Shown here one piece after another: positions 1 to 9,395 of a stretch of DNA of 64,000 bases (positions within the stretch are counted from its first letter, which is position 1; each line of letters begins with the position of its first letter). A program made the position numbers and the translations under genes. Origin of the DNA: Tilletia caries (taxonomy: Eukaryota > Basidiomycota > Exobasidiomycetes > Tilletiales > Tilletiaceae). The notes under the pieces are model-generated. The model searched no databases. It worked only from the letters and a program-made list of their open reading frames with translations, and was not told the DNA's origin. The DNA is taken from NCBI GenBank assembly GCA_032718865.1, contig JALUTQ010000024.1, positions 1,137,314 to 1,201,313 on the forward strand, written 5' to 3'.

Positions 1-199
1 ACCACAGAAAGTCAGCGGAGCGCCCCGGAGTATGGGCCCCGGAGTACGGAGCACTCCGGGGCGCTCCGGGCTAATCCTTAGATCTCGGACTCTGCACCTG
101 TTTGGTAGATCACTCGTGCATCGAAGCACCCAAGAAGATCCCACCGGCCTGGCTTTTGAGCCAGAGTGTTCCCCAGATTTTTTAAGGCCAGGGAGTAAA
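1..199. other. GGAGCGC/CTCCGG-rich DNA, no gene
   Basis: Opens with repeated CCCCGGAG / CTCCGGGG words (about 15-75), related in style to the GCGGAG element family but without its recognisable ends. The rest shows no coding signal that I can support. Confidence 0.4.
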
Positions 200-515
200 G
201 GGTGTGGAAAATGTATCTAATAAAGGCTGCATTGCAAAAGGGAGAGAGGAAGGGAATCGAGTCGCTATATACCTACAATGTGCTTGGTAGCTTCGGGGAG
301 GTAGATATAGAAAGCTCGCAATGAGAGAGGAGTGAGAGAGAACTAGGAGAGTGGCAGGTCGTTGCGCAACGAATAGGAGGTCGTGAAGTGGAGAAACGTG
401 GAGCGAGAGAGAGGAGAGCGGAACGGATCGGAACGGAATGAATCGGAACAAAGGAGAAAGGGAAACTTAAGTGATCATCAAGGTGATCATCATTCATACC
501 TCTGCCAGCACAGGA
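200..515 (-). mobile_element. gypsy LTR-like fragment
   Basis: Resembles the LTR-like DNA of the spacer (34375-34690), including a CGCTATATAC segment, GTGCTTGGTAGCTTCGGGG, and a purine-rich stretch with repeated GGAACGGA. On the minus strand GTATATAGCG could be the TATA region. It ends at about 515 where CCCCGGAG-rich DNA begins. No target duplication identified. Confidence 0.5.
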
Positions 516-564
516 GCACCGCCCCGGAGTCCGGGCTCCGGGGATCTACTCCAGGAAGATCCTT

Positions 565-865
565 AGTTTGAACAGTTTGGGGCCCGAAAAAATTCCAACT
601 TAATCAACTGTACAGTTGACTGTACCCGGGCCCTACAGTTAAATTCAACTGATTTTTTTTTGCGACTCCGCCGCCTACAGTACAGTTACAGTTATGACTT
701 ATTAAGTCAACTTACCTACAGTCACAGTGGGCACAGTTATACAGTCGCCGAGCTTTGGGCATGGGTACAGTCTTGGGTATTCGACCAACGATACTGTACT
801 CTTGGGTACAAGTATTTTTTCCGACGAGATCGATACTCATACTATGTAGGCGCGGAGTGAGTTAT
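565..865. repeat. ACAGT word block
   Basis: A short region dense in ACAGT / ACTGT words on both strands (CTACAGTACAGTTACAGTT near 676-695, CTGTACAGTTGACTGTAC near 608-626, others to about 805). Same style as the other word-saturated elements of this window, but using a different word. It may begin at CAGTTTGGGGCCCG (about 574). Its ends and target duplication were not established. Confidence 0.5.
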
Positions 866-1045
866 TCACCTGAGACAAGCCAATAAGTCTGTGATGTTCT
901 AGTGGAAAAGGCTATGTGAATTCGCTAATGAGGTACAAAGGGAACTCGGCTATTTATGGAAACGAGAGAAGCAGAAGGAAGAAGAGAGAAGCCGAGGCGT
1001 GAGAAGAAGAAGAAAGAGAAGAGCCGGATGCGATGCCGTTGCGCA

Positions 1046-1715
1046 TAACGTTGTCCCCGGAGTTGACGCGGAACTGGGGTTTTGCGGACTCCGTACTCCT
1101 CCGACGGAGGGCTCGCCGGAGGCGGAGCGCGGAGCTCACTTTTGAGAAATTTTTGATCTTGAAAAAGCACGGAGTCCGCCTGGAGGACTCCGCCGGAATT
1201 TACGCGGAGCGCGGAGCCCAATCCTGGGCCCACCAGCCAAAAGTGCGGAGCGCGGAGTCGTCAAAATTGTGTAAAAATTGCGGCGGAATTTCCGCGAAAT
1301 TCCGAGAAAATAGGCATCGTCGAGACACGCTCATTGGATAGAACAGGAATCATCATCCGTTGAGAACTTCAAAATAGGACTGGAGTCAATACCGCAACAA
1401 TGTCGGACGGTGAATGTATAGCTCTGATTGTATTAGAGTCATTCTGAGAGCATCTTGTACCACAACTGCGCTCCGACGGAATTCCGAGCTCCGCATACAC
1501 GGAGCACGGAGGAGCATTATGAAAACGCACAGAAAAAACGCGGAGCGCGGAGCTGGAATTTCAATTTTTGCATAATTCCGTCGGAACGCGGAGCTGGTTT
1601 TTTTTCAGCTCTGTCTTAGTCTGCGGAGGCGGAGCTCGCCTCAAAAAGTCAAAATTCTGGCGGAATTTGGAAGCGCGGAGGCGGAGCCTTCCGCGTTACT
1701 CCGGGGACAACCTTA
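1046..1715 (+). mobile_element. hAT-type MITE, GCGGAG family (left-flank copy)
   Basis: A 670-bp element. It starts TAACGTTGTCCCCGGAGT and ends ACTCCGGGGACAACCTTA, imperfect terminal inverted repeats. It is flanked by a perfect 8-bp target duplication GTTGCGCA (1038-1045 and 1716-1723). The 8-bp duplication is the hAT hallmark. The interior is packed with GCGGAG/CTCCGC and GGCGGAATT words and has no plausible gene. It interrupts DNA resembling the gypsy LTR: the duplicated site GTTGCGCAAC also occurs at 361-370. Same family as 29493-30282 and 39036-39832. Confidence 0.88.
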
Positions 1716-1850
1716 GTTGCGCAACGATCTGAAGGCAGGAAGGGAACGAGGAGTGATCGATCGAGAAAGAGAGAGAGAGAGAGAGCGGAACGGGAATGGA
1801 GTGATCGTGGTAATACTACTTGTCGACAATTACCTGGCTCACCAGCACAT
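1716..1850 (-). mobile_element. gypsy LTR-like DNA beside the RNase H end
   Basis: Continues gypsy LTR-like sequence after the hAT insertion (GAGTGATCG, GGAACGG words shared with 200-515 and the spacer) and abuts, on the minus strand, a purine tract AGCGGTGGGGATGTG (about 1846-1860) after the RNase H stop codon. Confidence 0.5.
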
Positions 1851-2543
1851 CCCCACCGCTAGAAGCTGACCGTCCCTGGTCGGGATGAGGCGAGAAAGGG
1901 CGTCCGCATTGGTGTGCCGGGGCCCGGGGCGGTAGACGAATCTAATGTTGCCCAGATGGGGCATTAGGAATGCCCGACAGCGAGTGACGGTCGACCCATA
2001 GGTGATGTTCGTCGTGGACCGCAACACTCGTTCCATAGGCGCGTGATCGGTGACAACCGTGAGATCGGCCCCCTCCAACAAGTGGGCGAACTTGTGGAAG
2101 GCCCAAGCCAGACACACGAGCTCCAGTTACGCCGCCACCAGCTTCTCCTCAGCGGGGGAGGTAAGCCGAGAGAGAAAAGCGACCGGCCGCTCGGTCAGGA
2201 CAAGGAGATCAGGTCCCTCTTGGAAAGAACGTGGCCGAGGCAGGGGCCCACGCAGCAAGTCCTGAAGCTCCAGCGACGGAGCGGGGCAGACGGTGCCAAC
2301 TTGAAAGTCCCGAAGACTCTCGGGAAGGTTTCGAACGCGGCGTGACGGAACCGGAACGACCGCGGCGTCGACCTCGGAGAAGTCGGGCACCTTCAATTCT
2401 GCAGGAAGCGGCAAGGCCGATGACCCACTCTCCTCCTCCTGCCCCCACGACGATCCTGCGTCCGATACCCGAGCTCGCGTCTTTGTGTAACGAGTACTCG
2501 GTTGAGCCTCCTCCATGGCCTCATTTGAGACCTTCATACGCAT
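1839..2543 (-). pseudogene. gypsy RNase H domain located next to the LTR (decayed)
   Basis: Minus-strand translation reads RPVAFLSRLTSPAEEK, one in-frame stop near 2125, then WAFHKFAHLLEGADLTVVTDH and FVYRPGPRHTNADALSRL, the full second half of a Ty3/gypsy RNase H. The reading frame is the same on both sides of the stop. About 100 linker residues lie upstream, and upstream of those comes an integrase C-terminus (2580-2830). No reverse transcriptase lies between. So RNase H follows integrase and directly precedes the LTR, unlike the usual RT-RNase H-integrase order. Not functional as it stands. Confidence 0.75.
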
Positions 2544-2574
2544 GTAGACCCATCCTCACTCTCCTTTCTTGCAA

Positions 2575-2830
2575 TATGACGACCATCAGACATCTCAGAC
2601 ACGGTAATCCTTACACTTTGGTACCGCCGACGTGGGGCGATCAGCCGCAAAAGGATCGGTGTCAACGGAGCCGAAGTCGAGCTGCTCGATACTGAAGATG
2701 GGTTAGATGTCAAGGTGGGCGGGGAGACGGAGACGAACGCGATGAGGAGAGAGGACTTCCTCCACGACGAAAGGTTCGAGCTTCCGAGCGTCACGCTTGT
2801 CGCCGACGGTTCACGGTACCGGCGCGGTTG
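2575..2830 (-). pseudogene. gypsy integrase C-terminal (GPF-like) fragment
   Basis: Minus-strand translation gives DARKLEPFVVEEVL, RVRLRLPAHLDI, a stop codon (TAA at 2697-2699), then PIFSIEQLDFGS. This matches the conserved integrase C-terminal module of Ty3/gypsy elements (kl-GPF-v-e-v ... y-L-LP ... i-HP-vF-v-s-L). More stops follow toward 2580, where a degraded chromodomain-like tail could lie. A relic of the same element as 1839-2543. Confidence 0.7.
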
Positions 2831-2974
2831 TAATTTGTGTCCAAGTACGCTGTTGAGTTCCAGACCGGCTCCGATTCCAGTTCCGCGTACATCAGCTTCC
2901 AAAAACTCCTTGGCCAGAAGAATGGCACCAAATATTCTCTTTTCTTCTTGTTTTTCAATTTGGCAACCTGGGAA

Positions 2975-3262
2975 CAGGGCTCGGCACGACTATGGGATTT
3001 TACGACTATTACGACTATAGTCATAGTCGCTGATAGTCACAGTTACGACTATGACTATGACTACGCTCCAGAAAATGTAAGACAATAGTCGTCATAGTCG
3101 CTCAAAATCCGGTCTAAAACTGATTTTGCAACTATAGTCGGACAATAGCTGGATGTCAAGGCTATGGTCGCAGCAAACAATCTGGCTATAGTCCGACCAT
3201 AGTATGTCATGGTCTGACTATAGTTTGAAGTTGCGACTATAGCCGCAGGCCCGACCGCCATT
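2975..3262 (+). mobile_element. Truncated GACTATA hAT-like element
   Basis: Begins CAGGGCTCGGCACGACTATG, the terminus of the 721-724 bp GACTATA elements at 33625 and 34933, and follows them through dense GACTATAG words to CGCAGGCCCGACCGCC (about 3260). The distal 430 bp and second terminus are missing. No target duplication can be checked. The sequence differs at many positions from the other two copies, so it is an older insertion. Confidence 0.8.
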
Positions 3263-4164
3263 GAAGAGATTTTCCAAGGTCCGAATCGCTTCCAGAATTA
3301 CAGCATCGGACCACATACCACCTTCCACATCGACAGCGCGATCTCGATCACGTCAGCAACTGTGGACCAGGATTCCGGTCGCCCTACGTACGGAGGCCGT
3401 CCTCCACTTTAGCAAGCTAGGCCACGCCTTCAATCTCAACGACCAGGCAATTGACGCCTGACGTACGCGCTCTGGCAGCAGCCGAGGGCTGGAATGCTCG
3501 AACAGTGCAGACCAAGCGCGACTAATGCATCATTGGGTCGCGTCAACAAGAGCTGCCCCTTCTTCGTTTGTCTGAGCACCACGAACTAAAAAGGGCGAGT
3601 TCGTAGTCACCAACTACAGACATATTCAAAACCATCTTGGACAGGTGGCTGAAGTCAAGCGTTCTGCCGCGGGAAATCATGAGCTACTGGCGGACACCAA
3701 GAGTTTTCTTCTGCCCAGTGCCCTATCACCTCCCTACCTTCATTTGCTTATTTATTTTGTACCTGCAGATCAACAGCAGCATGGTTGTAGATCAACAGCA
3801 GCATGGTTTTAGATCAAAGCAGCTCTGTCAAAGCAATCAAACGCCAATTGAAGCACAGCACCGGTCTGGATCCGAGCAACAGTGCGGTCTACAAGTCCAA
3901 GGCGTCATAATAATGCAGCTATTGGCGACAAGATCGACAGCTGCCAGAGTTTGCCTACGAATGTCAAGACATTGATCGATGTCGACGAGAAATAAGGACA
4001 CTCGTACTGTGCTGGAGCTCAATCATGGCAAATTTCGTCGCATTTTGTCTCTCCTGGTGCCTTCTCTTATCTCTAAGGCGTGGCGACTGGAAATGCTCGA
4101 CAGTGCCTGCGGTCAACACCACCTTCATGAAGACTAAACATCAGCTCAGCCTGCATTTGGCGGT
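3263..4164. other. No recognisable gene
   Basis: Short open frames on both strands only. There is a local tandem of ATCAACAGCAGCATGGTT (about 3770-3810, two imperfect units). I see no domain or repeat that I can name. Confidence 0.4.
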
Positions 4165-4870
4165 TGAATGAAGCAGGCGGTAAACTGGGAAGTCAGGCTG
4201 TAAAACTGCTGAATGTGTCGAAGGACAGCGCACTTTTACCGCAATGAACAGCATTTTTACAGTGGCTGTACAAGACTTGCTGTAAAATTCGGCGTTTGAC
4301 GCTGCAAAACGGAGGGTAGCACTGTAAACAGTATACCTTTTTTTGTTACATTTCTATGAAATATGAATTGCGAGCAATCAGAGGCAGGCCAGTCCATTTT
4401 TAAAAATGCAAAAAGGAGCGGAAGAAGGCGAACAGAAAGGAAAGGGAAAGCCTGGATGATCTGGAAAGGGGATGGCACGAACATTGACCGGGAGACTTGG
4501 GAGTTTGAGACTTTGGGAGCCCATTCAGGCGGCTCACAAGTCACAATAGGCTTGGGCTGACTTTTACAGGGAGTCTCACAGCTTTTATCGCCGCGCGCTA
4601 AAATCCTGAGTGTAAAATTCTGTACGCTCGGATAAAAGTTTCAACCCTATCGGTGAAATTTCTCCTTTACAGCGGCAATAAAAGTTGCAAATGTGCTGTA
4701 ACTTCACAGTAAACATGGGATATTAAGATGGTTGTGGCCGTCGGCCGAATCACTTTTTGGCTGTGGCCGAATCAACTTCCCCAAACATGACCAAGACTTT
4801 TACCGCATGACCTTTACATGGCGTCCTGGAATTTGGCCCCGGGTGTGTTTTACCCCCGGAGCAATTTGCG
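4165..4870. repeat. CTGTAAA word block
   Basis: Region dense in CTGTAAA / TTTACAG / TTTTACCG words on both strands (for example about 4198, 4255, 4279, 4321, 4562, 4609, 4672, 4698). It resembles the other word-saturated blocks in organisation. No inverted terminal repeats or target duplication were identified, so it is described as a repeat block only. Confidence 0.45.
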
Positions 4871-5912
4871 AGGCAAGTTTCTTAAAAAAAAAAAAGGCCG
4901 CGACCAATTGTTAAACTGGCAAGGCCAATAGGAAAGCTCTAAACTGGCCAAGTAGAGTAAGAAGAGTGAAGTACATGTGAATGGGTAAAGAGAAAGATAA
5001 CTATTACACGGATGAGCTCGAGGGAAAAGTGTGTCGTGGGAAAGTGGAAGTAAGGATGTTGCTATGCGGAGAAGCGAGGGAGTGTGAGTCTGAGAGTGAG
5101 AAGAAGTGGAGTAGAGAAAGTGGACAGATTAAATAATTTATAGTAATGCCACGTGGAGTGGGCGAGTGGCCATGAGCTGCCTGCCTGCACAATTGTACCT
5201 CACTTTGAGCCTATTTGCCCCGGTTCGGCGGCGGTTTCCCCTATACTTGCCCTTGCCCAGTTGGCCTGGGGCAGATTAAGAGAAAGTGGGGCACATTTGT
5301 ATTTCTGGAACACTCGACGATGAGTTTTGCCCGGGCAAAAATTAAATTACCTGCCCCTACATGGCTATATTGGACATGACAGTCACCAAGGCATCTGTCG
5401 TGATGACTAAATGAGTTGGCCAGCTGATGCTTGTCTCCGGGTGCGAGGTGGATGTGGGCGTCATGTCGCAGGGACTATTTCTGTTGCCTTCGTGCTTTGA
5501 CAGGAAAAGATCTCGTTGGAGCTCAGTGCGAGATCGGTCTCTTTTTTTGCTGTTCAAACGTGCGAAGGACTCACCAAGGATCCTAAGGCAAATAGAATTC
5601 TGAATTCTGATTACTGACGCTGGTCAAATTCCTAACCCACAAGATTTCTAGGATTTTCGACTGTTTGAATACATCACCCGTAAACAGATCGATTCGGGGG
5701 GGAGGCAGGCTGCATCGTCCTCAGCCTCGTTCCAGCATCGCATGAGACTCCCCAATGCTCAAAGACTACCAGAATGATGACGTCCAGCAGTGTACTGCGT
5801 TCCGTTTGAATTTCAAGACAAGCTGAAGCGTTGCAGCAGTGTGTGACAGATCAGGCGTTCAGGTAGTGGGAAAGGAAATGCTGTACAGGTTCTTGATGAA
5901 AGGAGTTGTGAT
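4871..5912. other. Intergenic DNA across the outer visible arm edge
   Basis: No recognisable gene. TTGCCCCGG / GGGGCA words cluster at 5210-5370, with a GCCCGGGC palindrome near 5329. From 5315 the sequence is also present at the right end of the window. A 66-residue open frame (5357-5557, minus) is mirrored with a one-codon difference, but I see no other coding evidence. Confidence 0.4.
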
Positions 5913-7519
5913 CAGTGTTTCGACATACTACATACTGTATACTGTCGCAGTATACTGTTGCAGTACTACTTTTTGCAAAAACATACTGTATCCTGTCGGA
6001 AAATTTGGGCGGTTTCAAAAAAGGTAATGTATCCTGTTTGGATCCTCCGGCGCGGTCCTGCAATATACTGCAGTATGTAAAAGGAGCGCGATGCCGTAAA
6101 CCTCCTTTTTGTATGCTGCAGCATACTTGAAGGATACTGGCTTGAGCTACTGCAGTATACCTCGGTAATGATCGGCATCTGCCGACCTTTAGAGCTCAAA
6201 ATCGTTCCCGAGGAATGGGAAGTCAGTCGAAGCGCGCTTCTTGAGTGATTAGAGCTTCATCGAGGAGCATATCTGCGAAAATCGTATGGCGGGTGTTCGT
6301 GGCACCTACGCAGCGCCGAAGGGAGATGGGCTCGCCTACGTAGATGACGGACTGCGGGGCAGCTTTTGGTCGGAACGCAAATTTGATCACCTCCTCGTCC
6401 GCATCCCAAAGTGGAGAGATCCACCCGTCCGCCTTATTCCCGTTCGGGAGGGACGATCGATTGTAATGTATCGTGGTAAACTCGCTTGCCGTCCTATAGT
6501 ACTTGACAACTTCGGTTTCGAATCCCCCTTTCTTCTTCCCGACGGGTTTTGGATTTATTCGATGCCACTGAAGCGCCTTGACGTAGTTCATTCCGAGAAC
6601 TTCCGACCGGTTGAGTACTGTGTCCGTTCGCTGCCGCGAAGCAAGCAATATCCCAGCTTTGGCGAGGATAGATTTCATGCGCTCATCTTCCATTGCTGCA
6701 GCAGCGGTAGACGCGGCGGCCAAGCGCTGGGCGATGGCGAGCGCAATAACGCCTTCCGCATTGACTTGTTGCTCTCGGTCAACGCCAGGGGCGTAAACGG
6801 TCCTGCCGATGATCGGAATGGCGAAGTGCGTTGTACCCTGGTAATCAAACTGGAAGATAATCCAGGGCCGACGTTGCGAGTCATCAACATGGCGTCGACA
6901 AGCGTCTTCGTTGAAAGTTGGCCGTTTTCGTACATCCGAAAGCTGTCGGCATCCACCTCGTTGATCAGTGCCATCAAGGCCAAGATCGATACTCGAGTTG
7001 GAACGATGATGATGTGAGACCTGTTGAGCTGATTGATGAGGGTGCGTGCCTCTTCAGCTGCTTCATTCCACACCTGCCGATCCTCCTTGTCTTCCTGCCC
7101 ACGGAGCACTCGTTCGGATACTGCCAGCAATCCTGCAATATGTTTAGGGACATATTTTTCTGTGAAATGTAATGTGTACATACTGCAGTAGTACTGCGAC
7201 ACACGGTGCTGCAGTATACTGGGACTATCCTGCAGTATGTTTTCGGACACATCGACCTGTAAAGTATGATGTGAACATACTGCAGTACTACACTGCGTAT
7301 ACTTGAATTATGATTTCTTTGACAAATACTACTGCAGTAGTACTGCAGTATAATGTAAGTACCCGAAAATTTGCCAGTATGTCGCCAGTATACTTGAAGG
7401 AAACAGTACTACTTTTTCCATACTGTCGCAGTACTCAGACCTTCCGGACCAAAAACATACTGTATACTGTAGTATGTTTTGAAAAATTTCTGGTCCTTCA
7501 AGTATACTTCGAAACACTG
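5913..7519 (-). mobile_element. hAT-type element, TACTGCAG family, with gene-like cargo (left arm)
   Basis: A 1,607-bp element with terminal inverted repeats CAGTGTTTCGA / TCGAAACACTG and a perfect 8-bp target duplication GTTGTGAT (5905-5912 and 7520-7527), the hAT signature. Both subterminal zones (5913-6170 and 7135-7519) are packed with TACTGCAGTA, AGTATACT and ATACTGTA words. The middle (6223-7130) carries coding-like sequence on the minus strand that I do not recognise as a transposase. The overall layout is that of a non-autonomous element carrying captured DNA. Mirrored at 61796-63406. Confidence 0.9.
6223..7145 (-). pseudogene. Cargo ORF inside the TACTGCAG element (left arm)
   Basis: The downstream part (6223-6723) is one open frame of 166 codons with an alanine-rich start, ending in ADMLLDEALITQEARFD. 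Upstream coding-like sequence (RGQEDKEDRQVWNEAAEEA, SHIIIVPTRVSILALMAL) lies in another frame, so the cargo is either spliced or frameshifted near 6890. I do not recognise the family: no hAT dimerisation motif, no zinc finger, no membrane segment. In the right arm the same ORF is broken by an extra G in a G run near 62790. Confidence 0.5.
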
Positions 7520-7527
7520 GTTGTGAT

Positions 7528-8718
7528 AGAACGAAGGCAAAAGTCAGATATGAGTAGAAGAGCCAGGGGACCCGAGGGGCTACTAACCAGAGGAGCGTCC
7601 TCATCCTCATCTTCTTCCCAGAGAAATGCTTCTACGTCTGAATCCCAGTCGATCCCCTCTTCTTTTTCCACTGTAGTAGCAGTACGCGCCTGGAAGAAAG
7701 ATCGTTGGCCGTGGAAGCCAGATCTGCCCGATCTTTGCTGCCTTATGTTCACAACCGAGATCGACATATCTCGTTGCCTCCTTCAACACAGATCGCCATG
7801 TGCCGTGTAGGTCGGTGCTCGAGGCGGATAATGAGATCGATGCGGTCGATGCGCCTTCTTCGTCGTCCATGTCCCTCGGCTTACGGGTCAGCATGCGATA
7901 TATCTGGGCGAGAAGGACTGCCGTCCCTTTCTTCTCCTTGTCCTTCAGCAGCTGAACAATGGTCTTGATGTGCTCGGGCACCCCTTACGGAGGCGCTTCC
8001 TGGCGCTGGAGAAGCGGACTAGGAATCTGGCGTAAACGCGCGGAAGGCACTCCGTTTGTGATGCATCCTAACAACTGCCCGCGTTGTCGTCCCTTCTTCT
8101 GTCCGTACCACGAAGCCTTTGCCTTCTTGGGATGTGGGTGGGGCGCGACATCGTTTTTGACCGGAGATCAAGGGGCGTCTCCGGTAGACGAGGTCAAGGC
8201 CAGCCGCCAGGCCGGCGACACGCAGTCGACAGGGGGCGGAATTGTCTCGAGCGCTGAGCAGGTTGACGATTGAGAAGAACTGAACGTTTTTCGAGAGACG
8301 TCAAGGTCGGTTTTGAAACCGAAAGGTTTGTTGAAGGGAGTGGATTTCCGGGGCACGGCCGCACGGGTATCTGTCGATCATCCGCGATTTCGACCTCGAG
8401 CGGGGGTCGTCTTCACGGCGCAGACTGCGACGGGCGAAGGACGTCTGATTTGGGTCGTGGGATCATTGAGTTTGGTTGCCGGATGAGGGGTGTCAACGGC
8501 AGGAAGAGACGCTTGACTGTCGCAGGACGAGCTCCCTGTTGCGGTGGAATCGTTGTCGCAGGCATCGGTATGAGTCCGGTTCGTTTTTGATGACGGTTTT
8601 CCTTGATCTCGGCTACCTTCGCCGCCCTATCCCCCGAGGCCGCACGATGGGTTCCGAGCTCGGAGAGCAAAGTTAGGTGAGCCGGGCCAAGGTCACTGAC
8701 TCGGCGCAGTGATCTCAC
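7528..8718 (-). pseudogene. Decayed unrecognised gene (left arm)
   Basis: On the minus strand a long coding-like frame starts at MRSLRRVSDLGPAHL (8718) and can be followed through a Ser/Thr/Pro-rich part, a basic part (HPHPKKAKASWYGQKKG), an EHIKTIVQLLKDKEKKG segment and an acidic end (DWDSDVEAFLWEEDEDED, about 7650-7600). It is interrupted by in-frame stops, including TGA at 8168-8170, each one C-to-T change from a sense codon. The TACTGCAG element sits just past the acidic part. Function unknown. The left arm keeps the frame near 8290 better than the right arm, and the right arm keeps it better near 8590. Confidence 0.45.
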
Positions 8719-9039
8719 TTGACTACACTATTTCCCGCCGAGGTGACCACTCACTATAACTTGACTATACTATTTCGCAGAAAAGTGGTAACTCTAGTAG
8801 CTTGCCGAGCCTTGGCATACATACAGCTTCGATTAGAGATGCAGCATGCATTTGGTGGAAAGATGGACGCATGCCTGATTTATTGTGGCTACGCCATAAA
8901 CCTTGTAATGCGCCTTCCGGGATCAATATTCAAAGAAAAAACCGAATCAAGGGTTCCTGTCACATTCAAAAGGACTGCGCATCTTAACCGGAACATTTTG
9001 TGATGTCCGGTAACATTCTTTTTGTGATGCGAGCATTTT
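8719..9039. other. Intergenic DNA with a repeated TTGACTAYACTATTTC word
   Basis: Contains CTTGACTACACTATTTCCC (about 8719) and CTTGACTATACTATTTCGC (about 8760). No gene seen. It may hold the promoter region of the decayed gene that starts at 8718 on the minus strand, but no core promoter motif is clear. Confidence 0.35.
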
Positions 9040-9395
9040 CGACGGTAAAATCTGCCTCAATACCAGCGCTCGGCTCCGTTATGAAGATGTTGGACGGTTT
9101 GATGTCGAAGTAAATGATTCCAGCCTGTAAAGAGTGATTTTTGTTTAGTAACAGAAGCGGAGGAATTGCATAACATTCAAAGGATCACCTAGTGAATGGC
9201 CCTGAGGCCACGCAGTGCCTTTCACGCCCAAGTCTTGAGGACTTCCGCTGATAGGTCGCGCCGCGGGGTGGTACGGAAAAATTGCTCCAGATCCGGTTCG
9301 GATTACTCTACCACCATGTGCATCGCAGGTGCGCCGTCTTTGTGGCTCAGCACTGCGTCCCTGAGGCCTGAGCGCCACGACGCTGTCATCTCGAA
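9040..9395 (-). pseudogene. Protein-kinase fragment (left arm)
   Basis: Mirror of 59925-60275. Minus-strand exons encode DLEQFFRTTPRRDLSAEVLK, KALRGLRAIH and, after a short intron, AGIIYFDIKPSNIFIT, the kinase alpha-E helix and catalytic loop (HRDxKPxN type, here YFDIKPSN). In-frame stops interrupt it in both arms. Nothing of the C-lobe follows; a kinase C-lobe end lies separately at 13720-13900. Fused on its upstream side to the broken 3' part of the LINE. Confidence 0.65.

Noticed and set aside
1..5314. Left flank as single-copy host DNA outside the palindrome
   Set aside because: It cannot be concluded: the matching part of the right arm would lie beyond 64000, outside the window.
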